NCBI GenBank assembly: GCA_900552415.1 | Contig: USAD01000004.1 | Location: forward strand, 1 to 25,533 | Length of the DNA: 25,533 nt | DNA from: an uncultured Parabacteroides sp. | GTDB taxonomy: Bacteria; Bacteroidota; Bacteroidia; Bacteroidales; Tannerellaceae | Reading direction: 5' to 3' | Shown here: positions 14,632 to 22,404 of the stretch, one piece after another | Position numbering within the stretch: the first letter of the stretch is position 1 | Layout of the letters: every line of letters begins with the position of its first letter | Translations under genes and position numbers: made by a program | The notes under the pieces: model-generated | Seen by the model: the letters and a program-made list of their open reading frames with translations, nothing else | What the model was told of the DNA's origin: nothing | The model's database searches: none

Positions 14632-17202
14632 TTACAATTGGATCCAACGAACGTAAGCGAAGTCCATACGGTGAGGCAACTCTTTGTTCATTGGGAACAC
14701 ACGGAAGCCCATCTTCTGGTTGCCAGCCTCTGTCGGAGTCGCCGCCAGCTTGAAGTAGAGCTTGGAACCCTCTTCTTTGACGAGCGAGAATTGCTCAGTC
14801 GTGACGATCCTGAGGTTGTGTTTCTCCGGATCCTCTTTCGTGATGACCAGATCAACACCCAACATACCTTGCAACTCGTGGCGATCGATTACCAAGTCGA
14901 AGTTGTACTCCTTGCCGACGATCGGACCGTTGGTCAACAGGTCTTGATCGCACTTGAAGGACTCAACCTGGAAGCAATCCCAGTGAGAGGCAACCTCCTC
15001 TTTCCATGCGGCGATCTTCTTAGCCACCTCATAGTTGTTCGCACGGATGTGAGCCGAACGAGTAGCCAACTTGTTGTAGAAACGATCGTAGTAGTCGTCG
15101 AGCATACGCTTCATCGTGTAGTCAGGAGCGATCTTGGCGATCGAGTTCTTGATATACTGGATCCAGTCAGGAGAGTAACCCTTGCTGTTCTTAGCGTAGT
15201 AAGTCGGGATGATCTCAGTCTCCAACATGTGATAGATCGTAGCCGCGTCGAGCTGATCCTGATATTGCTGGTTCTCGTAAGTACGCTTGTCGGTCAATGC
15301 CCAACCGGCGCCCTCAACGTAACCCTCATACCACCAACCATCGAGGACAGAGAAGTTCAATACACCGTTCATCTCAGCCTTCTCACCAGATGTACCGGAA
15401 GCCTCCAACGGACGTGTCGGTGTGTTCAACCAAACATCAACACCAGAGATCAAGCGGCGAGCCAGACGCATATCGTAGTTCTCCAAGAAGATGATCTTAC
15501 CCAGGAACTCCGGACGGCGAGAGATCTCGACGATGTGCTTGATCAAGCCTTGACCACCGCCATCGGCCGGGTGTGCCTTACCTGTAAATACGAACTGGAT
15601 CGGGAATTTCTCGTTGTTAACGATCTTGGCCAGACGGTCGAGGTCTGTGAACAACAGGTGCGCACGCTTGTAAGTAGCGAAGCGGCGGCCGAAACCGATC
15701 AACAAGGCGTTCGGGTTGATCTTCTCGAGGATAGAGACTACTTTCGAAGGATCACCCTGGTTCTTCAACCAATTGTCCTTATATTGAATGCGGATATAAT
15801 CGATCAACTTGTTTTTCAAAGTCTTACGAAGCTCCCAGATCTCCTCGTCGGGGATATTCTGGATCTTCTCCCAGTAGCTCTTGTCTTTCTGGTGAGTGAA
15901 GAACTCCTTGCCAAATTTCTCAGCGAAGAATTGTTTTACCTCCGTAGCGGCCCAAGTCGGCATGTGTACGCCGTTGGTTACATAACCTACGTGAAGCTCC
16001 TCAGGGAAGTAACCTTTCCATACCGGAGCGAACATTCTCTGTGATACCTTACCGTGCAACCAGCTGACACCGTTTGACTCCTGGCAAGTATTCAGGGCGA
16101 ATACGCTCATGGAGAATTTCTCGTTCGATCCCGGATTCTCGCGACCCATGTCGATGAACTCTTGCCAGCTGATACCCAGCTTGCCGGGGAACTCGCCCAT
16201 GTAACGGCCGAACAAGCCCTCGTCGAAGTAGTCGTGACCTGCAGGAACCGGAGTGTGTACTGTATAGATAGCTGAAGCACGAACGACCTCAAGTGCCTGG
16301 TTGAATGACAAGCCCTCGTTCTGGATATAATCCACAAGGCGTTGCGCGTTGATCAGGGCAGCATGACCCTCGTTGCAGTGGTAGATCTGTTTCTTGATAC
16401 CCAACTTGTTCAGCATCATGATACCACCGATACCCAGCATGTACTCTTGCTTCATACGGTTTTCCCAATCGCCACCATAGAGCTGGTGCGTGATTGAGCG
16501 ATCCCACTCGCTGTTTTGTGGAATATCGGTATCCATCAAGTACAAAGGTACACGACCTACGCTCACTTTCCAGATGTGCGCGTAAACGATACGGCCAGGA
16601 TAAGGAACCTCCAATACCATCGGGTCGCCGTTCTCCTCGAGTACTTGTGTCAATGGCAGGGCATTGAAGTTTTGTGCCTCGTAGTTAGCGATCTGTTGGC
16701 CATCCATTGACAAGGATTGTGTAAAGTAGCCATAACGATAGAGGAAGCCGACCGCGCAGAGGTCAACGTTGCTATCACTGGCCTCTTTCAGGTAGTCACC
16801 AGCCAAAACACCCAGACCACCGGAATAGATTTTCAAGACATTTGTCAAACCATACTCCATGCTGAAGTAGGCAACAGATGGTTTTGTTGAATCCGGCTTT
16901 ACATTAATATATGTTTTGAACTTGGCGTAAACCTCGTCGATTTCTTTCATCAGGTCGGCATCCGCCAAAATTTCTTCTATTCGGTTGTGCGATAAGCTCT
17001 GTAATAAGAGAACAGGGTTACCCTCTGTTGATTTCCAGAGATTTTTATCAATTTTTCCGAACAATTTAGCACCCTCATGATTCCAAACCCACCATAAGTT
17101 TGTCGCGATCTCGTGCAGAGGTTGCAATTGTTTTGGCAGTTTGGAGTAAGAGTAGACATCTCTCCAAATAGGATTGTTTGCGTTATTCGCTTTAATTTTC
17201 AT
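14632..17202 (-). CDS. glgP: Alpha-glucan (glycogen/maltodextrin) phosphorylase
   Basis: Releases glucose 1-phosphate from the non-reducing ends of glycogen or maltodextrin, using pyridoxal phosphate (GT35). The 856-residue protein begins with the short N-terminal domain of the second bacterial phosphorylase type ([20 protein letters not shown]), then has [24 protein letters not shown], the YHCNEGHAA block, GYVTNGVH and [18 protein letters not shown]. In the last, Lys608 is the expected PLP-binding lysine; Met is more usual at the Glu before it. This type is only distantly related to the E. coli GlgP/MalP sequences. It lies 115 bases downstream of the glycogen synthase gene on the same strand, so synthesis and breakdown enzymes are neighbours. 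Codon choice looks like that of a well-expressed gene. Confidence 0.94.
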   Translation of the reverse strand: MKIKANNANNPIWRDVYSYSKLPKQLQPLHEIATNLWWVWNHEGAKLFGKIDKNLWKSTEGNPVLLLQSLSHNRIEEILADADLMKEIDEVYAKFKTYINVKPDSTKPSVAYFSMEYGLTNVLKIYSGGLGVLAGDYLKEASDSNVDLCAVGFLYRYGYFTQSLSMDGQQIANYEAQNFNALPLTQVLEENGDPMVLEVPYPGRIVYAHIWKVSVGRVPLYLMDTDIPQNSEWDRSITHQLYGGDWENRMKQEYMLGIGGIMMLNKLGIKKQIYHCNEGHAALINAQRLVDYIQNEGLSFNQALEVVRASAIYTVHTPVPAGHDYFDEGLFGRYMGEFPGKLGISWQEFIDMGRENPGSNEKFSMSVFALNTCQESNGVSWLHGKVSQRMFAPVWKGYFPEELHVGYVTNGVHMPTWAATEVKQFFAEKFGKEFFTHQKDKSYWEKIQNIPDEEIWELRKTLKNKLIDYIRIQYKDNWLKNQGDPSKVVSILEKINPNALLIGFGRRFATYKRAHLLFTDLDRLAKIVNNEKFPIQFVFTGKAHPADGGGQGLIKHIVEISRRPEFLGKIIFLENYDMRLARRLISGVDVWLNTPTRPLEASGTSGEKAEMNGVLNFSVLDGWWYEGYVEGAGWALTDKRTYENQQYQDQLDAATIYHMLETEIIPTYYAKNSKGYSPDWIQYIKNSIAKIAPDYTMKRMLDDYYDRFYNKLATRSAHIRANNYEVAKKIAAWKEEVASHWDCFQVESFKCDQDLLTNGPIVGKEYNFDLVIDRHELQGMLGVDLVITKEDPEKHNLRIVTTEQFSLVKEEGSKLYFKLAATPTEAGNQKMGFRVFPMNKELPHRMDFAYVRWIQL

Positions 17203-17261
17203 TATTGTGAAGTTTTAATGGTTTCACTTAGACTAATTTGTTAATCATAGGCTTAACGGCG

Positions 17262-17269
17262 CGAATTTA
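17262..17269 (-). promoter_or_regulatory. Candidate -7 box before glgP
   Basis: On the - strand TAAATTCG, one mismatch from TAnnTTTG, lies 59 bases before the glgP ATG and is followed by CGCC. No TTG is present at the -33 spacing. It would allow glgP to be transcribed apart from the synthase. Confidence 0.3.
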
Positions 17270-17317
17270 GGATTAAATTATTAATCTGCCTAAAAAGGCG
17301 ATAGCCAAAGTGCCGTT

Positions 17318-18973
17318 TTACTGTTGATTTCTTTGTTTCGCATGCTGTAAAGCGATGCTGAAAGCCTGGTTATAATAGGAGATGAACTTGCTCCATTCAG
17401 CTTTTTTCGCGAGATCGAAGCAGTTTTTCTGGATCTTGTCCCGTTTTTTCTGTTCCGCTGCGGATAGGGTCAGGATAGAGTCCATAATCGTGTCCGCGAC
17501 CTCGAAATAGTTGAAGTCCGTACGGTCGATCACCCTGACACCTTCCATGATATCGTTACCCGACAGGAAGTTCTTAGCCCAAAGCCCGAAACCGGCCAGG
17601 TTGGTCGTAATGGTTGGGATACCGAACGCGACGCTTTCGAGCGGCGTGTATCCCCAAGGCTCATAATAAGAGGGATAGATGGTCGCGTCCATACCGATTA
17701 ACATATCGTAATAGCTCTTGTTGAAGATGCCATCTTTCCCGTCAAGGTAACAAGGAACGAATATGATTTTCAGCTTATCAGAAGCGCTGTTGGTAAAGCC
17801 CGCATAATTAATGTAGTTCAGCACGCGATCTTCCTGCATGTTGTGGAGCCAATGCGTGATGAAGGGTAATTGCATGGGCGAGTCGGTCTTGATATCCTGA
17901 CGGATTGCCTCTTGCAAGTCGGCTCTTGGCGCACGTACCCAAGCGGGTACCATCAAGAACGCGACGATTTCCCGTTGCAGCTTACCACAAGTACGGATGC
18001 GGTTCATGGCCTCGATAAAGACATCGATACCCTTGTTGCGGTACTCGTACCGTCCGCTGGTTGATATCAATAACGCGTTGGGATCGATCTCGCAGCCCAA
18101 TAATTTCTCGGCGGCGTTGATCAGGCATTGGCGTGCCTCCTTGCGTTTTCTCTTATACTCTTTCTCTTCAGGGACGAAATTAGGCTCAAAGCCGTTCGGT
18201 GTGACGATATCTGGAGCTTTGTCAAGCAATTGCTTGCACTCCGTCGCGGTGATATCGCTCACGGTCGTGAAGCAGTCCACGTGATGGGCAGCCTGTTTCT
18301 CGACTGAGTGTTTCGCCTCCATGTTTAGCTCATGCGCCATTTGGTCACCATTGTAACCATCCATGTAAGCGTATAATGCCTTGTTGTTTCCAGCTATAGA
18401 CCGCCCGATAGAGGTGGCGTGGGTCGTGAAGATGGTCGCGATTTGTGGAACCTGTTTCTGGATATAAAGCGCGCCCATGGCGAGCATCCATTCGTTGAAC
18501 AGAGCGACAACTCGTTTGTTTTCCAATTTGTGGTAACGGTAGAAACTTTCGATTACCTTACCTACGGAATAGGCGAAAATACAGGATTCGTCATAATCGC
18601 CATACGCATGGATCGAGTCAACCTGGAAATTCTCCCACATGGTGTAGAAGAAGGCATCTCTCTCTGCCATGAAAGGCTTGAAATCGACTAGGATAACTAA
18701 TGGTTGACCGGGAACATCCCATCGGCCAGTCTTTATGTTTAGCTGTTCGTTCGATTTAGCGTACTTTTTCCATTCGGTGAATAGGCTGGGATCTTCCTTA
18801 AAATCCGGGGAAGGTGCGCCAAAGTCAGGGCCTATGAAGATCAGGTTGTCTTTGAGCCTTTTTTGAAGCGTGTGCGCTTTCGTGGATAAAACCGTGTAAA
18901 TACCTCCTACCTTATTGCAAACCTCCCAGCTACTTTCGAATAGAAACTCTGGAGTTTCAATATTTTCTTTCAT
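17318..18973 (-). CDS. Glycogen synthase, GT3 (eukaryote-like) type
   Basis: Extends glycogen chains from a nucleotide-glucose donor. The start is the ATG at 18973 (MKENIETPEFLFESS); the frame is open 41 codons further upstream, but that part is AT-rich, Lys- and Asn-heavy and runs through the promoter. At 551 residues it carries the motifs of fungal and animal glycogen synthase rather than bacterial GlgA: ESSWEVCNKVGGIYTVLSTKA (N-terminal donor loop), FIGPDFG, TTHATSIGRS, DCFTTVSDITATEC, PDIVTPNGFE, ISTSGRYEYRNKGIDVF, and YYEPWGYTPLESVAFG with the catalytic Glu, then NLAGFG. Such GT3 enzymes are known in Bacteroidota. The long regulatory extensions of animal enzymes are absent. Donor preference (UDP- or ADP-glucose) is not readable. 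The phosphorylase follows; a small conserved gene is divergent on the other side. Confidence 0.92.
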   Translation of the reverse strand: MKENIETPEFLFESSWEVCNKVGGIYTVLSTKAHTLQKRLKDNLIFIGPDFGAPSPDFKEDPSLFTEWKKYAKSNEQLNIKTGRWDVPGQPLVILVDFKPFMAERDAFFYTMWENFQVDSIHAYGDYDESCIFAYSVGKVIESFYRYHKLENKRVVALFNEWMLAMGALYIQKQVPQIATIFTTHATSIGRSIAGNNKALYAYMDGYNGDQMAHELNMEAKHSVEKQAAHHVDCFTTVSDITATECKQLLDKAPDIVTPNGFEPNFVPEEKEYKRKRKEARQCLINAAEKLLGCEIDPNALLISTSGRYEYRNKGIDVFIEAMNRIRTCGKLQREIVAFLMVPAWVRAPRADLQEAIRQDIKTDSPMQLPFITHWLHNMQEDRVLNYINYAGFTNSASDKLKIIFVPCYLDGKDGIFNKSYYDMLIGMDATIYPSYYEPWGYTPLESVAFGIPTITTNLAGFGLWAKNFLSGNDIMEGVRVIDRTDFNYFEVADTIMDSILTLSAAEQKKRDKIQKNCFDLAKKAEWSKFISYYNQAFSIALQHAKQRNQQ

Positions 18974-19001
18974 ACTGGCTGTATATGTTCTAATTTTTCC
19001 G

Positions 19002-19009
19002 CGAAGATA
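19002..19009 (-). promoter_or_regulatory. Candidate -7 box for glycogen synthase
   Basis: On the - strand TATCTTCG (followed by CGG) lies 28 bases before the ATG at 18973, one mismatch from TAnnTTTG. No TTG is seen at the expected -33 distance. Confidence 0.35.
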
Positions 19010-19061
19010 ACCATTTCTGTTTTTTCTTTCCTTATTGTTATGATATTTAATAACATTGTTT

Positions 19062-19069
19062 TTATATTT
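19062..19069 (+). promoter_or_regulatory. Candidate -7 box for the 19099 gene
   Basis: TATATTTG is an exact TAnnTTTG match, 29 bases before the ATG at 19099. The nearest upstream TTG (19034-19036) is 25 bases away, longer than the usual 19-21, so the -33 half is doubtful. Confidence 0.45.
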
Positions 19070-19098
19070 GTATTTGTGGTAATTTAATTTATACAATC

Positions 19099-19395
19099 AT
19101 GGCAAGTAGAAAGAATTTTAAGAAGGCAATCGCCTCTGTTATGGGAGAGTTATTCGTTGAGGCGATGGTATGTAAAATGTATATGCCCGGCGTGGATGGC
19201 GAGAAAGCGGACGCTCTGATGTCCAGGATTCTGGATTCTCAAGCGGACTTGATTACCCGTGTAAGCCATACGGACGGAAAAGACAACCGTGCTTTGGTTC
19301 GTAAATATTATAAGGAACTGCGTGCGGACCTGGAGAAGGAGGTCGAGGCAGTTATGGCCGAGATTGGCGAGTTGTCGAAAACGAAGGAGGCATGA
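19099..19395 (+). CDS. Small helical conserved protein, function unknown
   Basis: A 98-residue protein without signal peptide or membrane segment, rich in Lys, Glu, Arg and Ala and predicted to be almost wholly helical. It starts MASRKNFKKAIASVMGELF, has one Pro-Gly turn (MYMPGVDGEK), and ends in a charged helix (YYKELRADLEKEVEAVMAEI). I do not recognise a named domain. It looks real because it has its own promoter word, starts cleanly, shows the regular codon use of its neighbours, and its stop overlaps the start of the next gene (ATGA at 19392-19395), a sign of translational coupling. The context (divergent to glycogen synthase, coupled to a lipid-type acyltransferase) does not settle a role. 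The helical build would suit a small protein-binding factor. Confidence 0.7.
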   Translation: MASRKNFKKAIASVMGELFVEAMVCKMYMPGVDGEKADALMSRILDSQADLITRVSHTDGKDNRALVRKYYKELRADLEKEVEAVMAEIGELSKTKEA

Positions 19396-19940
19396 GGCGA
19401 GTGTTATGCAAGGCCATCCTGAAGCTGTTTGGTTGGAAATTAGGCTCGACAGAAGGGGTGGACTTGCCGAAATGCGTGATCTGCGTAGCGCCTCATACCA
19501 GTAATTGGGATTTCGTGATCGGGAAGCTGTTTTATACCTCAATCGGATGTAACGCCAATTTCCTGATCAAGAAAGAGTGGTTCTTTTTCCCGTTTAACCT
19601 GTTCTTCAATTGGATCGGTGGCGTACCGGTAGACCGGAGCAAGCGTACTTCCGTGACCGATCAGATGGTGGCCCGTTACGAGGCGAACGACCGTTTCCAG
19701 TTGGCCATCACGCCTGAGGGAACACGCAAGCGGGTTGAGGATTGGAAGAAAGGTTTCTATTTCATCGCGTTGAAAGCCAAGGTGCCCATTTTGGTCGCTT
19801 ACTTTGATTACGCGAAGAAGGAGGTAGGAACGAAAGCCGTATTTTATCCGACGGGTGACGATACGCGTGATGTCGAGACGATCCGCAAGATGTATCGTGG
19901 CGTTACGGCTTGTCATCCGGAGAATTATGTCCAGATTTGA
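19392..19940 (+). CDS. 1-acyl-sn-glycerol-3-phosphate acyltransferase family protein
   Basis: A PlsC-type acyltransferase of 182 residues, short for the family. It shows the catalytic H(X)4D motif APHTSNWDF (His35, Asp40), an FFFPFN/GGVPVDRSKR block (about 64-84) and the acceptor-phosphate motif PEGTRKR (108-114). Known role of the family: transfer of a fatty acyl group from acyl-ACP or acyl-CoA to lysophosphatidic acid or another lysolipid at the inner membrane. The usual Asn before the catalytic His is Pro here, and the protein lacks a clear N-terminal membrane anchor, so a non-standard acceptor is possible. Its ATG overlaps the stop of the preceding 98-residue gene, implying coupled translation. 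A strong terminator follows. Confidence 0.88.
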   Translation: MRRVLCKAILKLFGWKLGSTEGVDLPKCVICVAPHTSNWDFVIGKLFYTSIGCNANFLIKKEWFFFPFNLFFNWIGGVPVDRSKRTSVTDQMVARYEANDRFQLAITPEGTRKRVEDWKKGFYFIALKAKVPILVAYFDYAKKEVGTKAVFYPTGDDTRDVETIRKMYRGVTACHPENYVQI

Positions 19941-19975
19941 GCGGGTTCGCCTCGTCTGGGGCGATGAGTTTTTAT

Positions 19976-20015
19976 AATCCCGGTTCAAGATCATTTATTC
20001 CCTTGAACCGGGATT
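19976..20015 (+). terminator. Intrinsic terminator after the acyltransferase gene
   Basis: A 14-bp perfect stem AATCCCGGTTCAAG / CTTGAACCGGGATT with a 12-base loop, followed by a T-run (20014-20019). It ends only 31 bases before the next start at 20047. Confidence 0.87.
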
Positions 20016-20046
20016 TTTTAGTATGAACCTTATTTTAATGAATATT

Positions 20047-20835
20047 ATGGTAGAAGACTTACGTATCAGTATGATCCAGTCCCACATCATTTGGGGGGAC
20101 CGTGAGGAGAATTTGGCCTATTATGGTGAGCTGATCAGGCGAGTGCAGGGGCGCTCGGATCTGGCGATCTTGCCGGAAACCTTTACGACCGGCTTCGCTA
20201 TCGATGAGGCGGAGCGTTTGGCGGAACCTGTCGATGGTCCGACCTTGAAGGCCGTGCGGCAATGGGCGGCCGATTATGATATCGCGATCGCGGGCAGTTT
20301 TATCGTGGAAGAGAATGGGCATCGTTATAACCGGGCATTTTTCATGACGCCGGCGGGCGAGGCTTTTTTTTATGACAAGCGGCACCTGTTCCGTATGGCG
20401 GGTGAGAATACCCATTTCTCGCCGGGCGACAAGCGGCTGATTGTCCCGTATAAGGGCTGGAACATCTGTTTGCAAGTTTGTTACGACCTGCGTTTCCCGG
20501 TCTGGAGCCGGAATCAGGGGAACGCTTACGACCTGTTGGTCTATGTGGCCAACTGGCCGGAACCAAGGCGAAAAGCCTGGAAGTCGTTATTGCAGGCTCG
20601 GGCGATCGAGAATATGGCTTATGTCTGTGGCGTGAACCGGGTCGGAATCGACGGGAACGGGATCATGTTCCGGGGTGACTCGCTGGTGTATGACCCGAAA
20701 GGGAAGAAGATAGCCGACGCCGGAAAGCGTGAGGAGATTACGAGAACCTGCGTCTTGAGTCATTCCGCCCTGGAGGAATTCCGAACGAAATTCCCGGCCT
20801 GGATGGACGCTGACGCGTTTGATATTCATGTTTAA
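20047..20835 (+). CDS. Nitrilase-family hydrolase, probable omega-amidase (YafV/NIT2-like)
   Basis: A 262-residue cytoplasmic carbon-nitrogen hydrolase. The start is set at ATG 20047 (MVEDLRISMIQSH), which begins the family's first beta strand; an ATG at 20023 sits against the upstream terminator. The catalytic triad is complete: Glu44 in LPETFTTGF, Lys111 in FYDKRHLF and Cys145 in LQVCYDLRFP. The sequence pattern, with HLFRMAGE and SRNQGNAYDLLVYVANWP, is that of YafV and human NIT2, which release ammonia from 2-oxoglutaramate or 2-oxosuccinamate, clearing by-products of glutamine or asparagine transamination. The exact substrate is inferred. The MFS gene follows after 20 bases and probably shares its transcript, although no functional link is obvious. 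No clear promoter was found between the terminator and the start. Confidence 0.88.
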   Translation: MVEDLRISMIQSHIIWGDREENLAYYGELIRRVQGRSDLAILPETFTTGFAIDEAERLAEPVDGPTLKAVRQWAADYDIAIAGSFIVEENGHRYNRAFFMTPAGEAFFYDKRHLFRMAGENTHFSPGDKRLIVPYKGWNICLQVCYDLRFPVWSRNQGNAYDLLVYVANWPEPRRKAWKSLLQARAIENMAYVCGVNRVGIDGNGIMFRGDSLVYDPKGKKIADAGKREEITRTCVLSHSALEEFRTKFPAWMDADAFDIHV

Positions 20836-20855
20836 TCGTTTGTTTTGGTGGGTTT

Positions 20856-22118
20856 ATGGAAAAACGGCATCCTTGGAGTTGGGTCCCCTCGCTTTATTTC
20901 GCTGAGGGTTTGCCTTATGTGGTGGTGATGACGCTCTCCGTGATCATGTATAAGCGGATGGAGGTCTCGAACGCCGAGATCGCGTTGTACACGAGCTGGC
21001 TCTATTTCCCGTGGGTGATCAAGCCGGTTTGGAGTCCTTTTGTCGATCTGGTCAAGACCAAGCGGTGGTGGGTCGTGACGATGCAGCTCCTGATTGGCGC
21101 CGGCATGGCAGGCGTGGCCTTTACTTTGCCGGGCGATTTCTTCCTGCGTTTTACGCTGGCCTTCTTTTGGTTGATGGCTTTCAGCTCGGCGACGCATGAT
21201 ATCGCCGCTGATGGTTTTTATATGCTTGGACTTTCGGAGGAGCAGCAGGCCTTTTTTATCGGTATTCGCAATACGTTCTACCGGATCGCGATGCTGACGG
21301 GGCAAGGATTGCTGGTGATGCTGGCGGGTTATCTGGAAGAAAGTACGGGCCGGATTCCTTTTGCCTGGAGCCTGGTCTTTTTCGTGTTGGCGGGTCTTTT
21401 CATCGGATTGGCCTTGTGGCATCGTTACGCCATGCCTTCGCCCGCTTCCGACCAGCAGCGTAAGAACGTGAGTCCGGCGGCGGTCTTGCGGGGATTCGGT
21501 GATACGTTCGTTTCCTTCTTCCGCAAACCGGGTATCGGTATTGCGATTCTCTTCATGTTGACCTATCGTTTGGGTGAGTCGCAATTGGTGAAACTGGCTT
21601 CGCCTTTTCTGCTGGATTCTCGAGACGCCGGCGGATTGGCCCTCTCGACCGGGCAGGTCGGTTTCGCCTATGGGACGGTCGGCGTGATCGCGCTCTTGCT
21701 GGGCGGCATCCTGGGCGGTATGGCCATCTCGCGACATGGCCTGAAAAAGTGGCTTTGGCCGATGGCTTTGGCGATCTCGTTGCCCAATCTGGTCTATCTG
21801 TATATGGCTTACGCGATGCCGGAGAATGTTTTCCTGGTGAACGCCTGCGTGGCGATCGAGCAGTTTGGCTATGGTTTTGGTTTCACGGCTTACACCATGT
21901 ACCTGATTCTCTTCTCGGAAGGGGAATATAAGACTTCGCATTACGCCATCTGTACGGGCTTCATGGCGTTGGGCATGATGGTGCCCGGCATGATTTCCGG
22001 TTGGATCCAAGAGATGATCGGTTATCAGCATTTCTTTATTTGGGTTATGATCTGTTGTGTCCCGCTTTTCTTGGTGTTACCATTTATTAAGGTAAAATCG
22101 TCGGGGCCGGAAGATTGA
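20856..22118 (+). CDS. AmpG-like major facilitator superfamily permease
   Basis: A 420-residue inner-membrane protein with about twelve hydrophobic segments. It opens with WSWVPSLYFAEGLPYVVVM, typical of the AmpG branch (AEG-LP at the first helix), followed by the loop with LYFPWVIKPVWSPFVD, the MFS 2-3 loop region LVKTKRWW, and SSATHDIAADGFYM in helix 4-5. AmpG proteins carry anhydro-muropeptides from periplasm to cytoplasm for cell-wall recycling; related members move other solutes, so the substrate is not certain. The long antisense frame over this gene is a shadow. It starts 20 bases after the nitrilase gene and ends 51 bases before an intrinsic terminator. Confidence 0.85.
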   Translation: MEKRHPWSWVPSLYFAEGLPYVVVMTLSVIMYKRMEVSNAEIALYTSWLYFPWVIKPVWSPFVDLVKTKRWWVVTMQLLIGAGMAGVAFTLPGDFFLRFTLAFFWLMAFSSATHDIAADGFYMLGLSEEQQAFFIGIRNTFYRIAMLTGQGLLVMLAGYLEESTGRIPFAWSLVFFVLAGLFIGLALWHRYAMPSPASDQQRKNVSPAAVLRGFGDTFVSFFRKPGIGIAILFMLTYRLGESQLVKLASPFLLDSRDAGGLALSTGQVGFAYGTVGVIALLLGGILGGMAISRHGLKKWLWPMALAISLPNLVYLYMAYAMPENVFLVNACVAIEQFGYGFGFTAYTMYLILFSEGEYKTSHYAICTGFMALGMMVPGMISGWIQEMIGYQHFFIWVMICCVPLFLVLPFIKVKSSGPED

Positions 22119-22168
22119 GGACCGGGGAGGCTTTGGAGGGAGCGATATCCGTACTTCCTTGAAAAGAG

Positions 22169-22201
22169 CGGGGCTGCCGTTAAGTGCGACAGCCCCGTTT
22201 T
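22169..22201 (+). terminator. Intrinsic terminator after the MFS gene
   Basis: An 8-bp GC-rich stem CGGGGCTG / CAGCCCCG (22169-22176 and 22190-22197) with a 13-base loop, followed by TTTT. The T-run is shared with the first base positions of the tandem repeat array that follows. Confidence 0.8.
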
Positions 22202-22400
22202 CCCGAAAGGAGTGCTGTCCAAGGGTTGGACAGTTCCGCTTTCCCGAAAGGAGTGCCGTCCAAGGGTTGGACAGTTTCGCTTTCTCAAAAGAGATGTTGT
22301 CCAAGGGTTGGACAGTTCCATTTTCACAAAAGAGGTATTGTCCAAGGGTTGGACAGTTTCGCTTTCTTAAAAGTCATACTGTCCAACCATCGGATGGCGG
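22199..22400. repeat. 41-bp tandem repeat array, each unit with inverted repeat GTCCAA-GGG-TTGGAC
   Basis: Four head-to-tail units of exactly 41 bases (22199-22239, 22240-22280, 22281-22321, 22322-22362) and a decayed fifth (22363 to about 22400). The 19-base core GTCCAAGGGTTGGACAGTT is identical in all four full units; the flanks vary around TTTC(3N)AAAG. The core folds as a 6-8 bp stem with GGG loop. AAAG before and CTTT/TTTT after each core can add an outer stem. The fifth unit keeps CTGTCCAA but then has CCAT-CGG-ATGG, another small hairpin. The unit length is not a multiple of three, so the frames that cross it are not genes. It lies between the 3' ends of two convergent genes. Confidence 0.9.
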
Positions 22401-22404
22401 AATA

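Noticed and set aside
14638..16044. 468-codon open frame on the + strand
   Set aside because: It lies wholly antisense to glgP, whose motifs are unmistakable; the high-bias codon use of glgP leaves the opposite strand open. The predicted protein shows no domain.
18974..19096. 41-codon N-terminal extension of glycogen synthase
   Set aside because: AT-rich, Lys/Asn/Tyr-heavy sequence through the divergent promoter region; GT3 homology starts just after the ATG at 18973.
20832..22031. 399-codon open frame on the - strand
   Set aside because: Antisense to the MFS permease gene. The predicted chain is full of His, Arg and Gln, the usual complement of hydrophobic codons, with no domain.
22199..22400. 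CRISPR array
   Set aside because: The units join directly head to tail; the variable parts are degenerate flanks of constant length and not unique spacers, and no cas gene is present.
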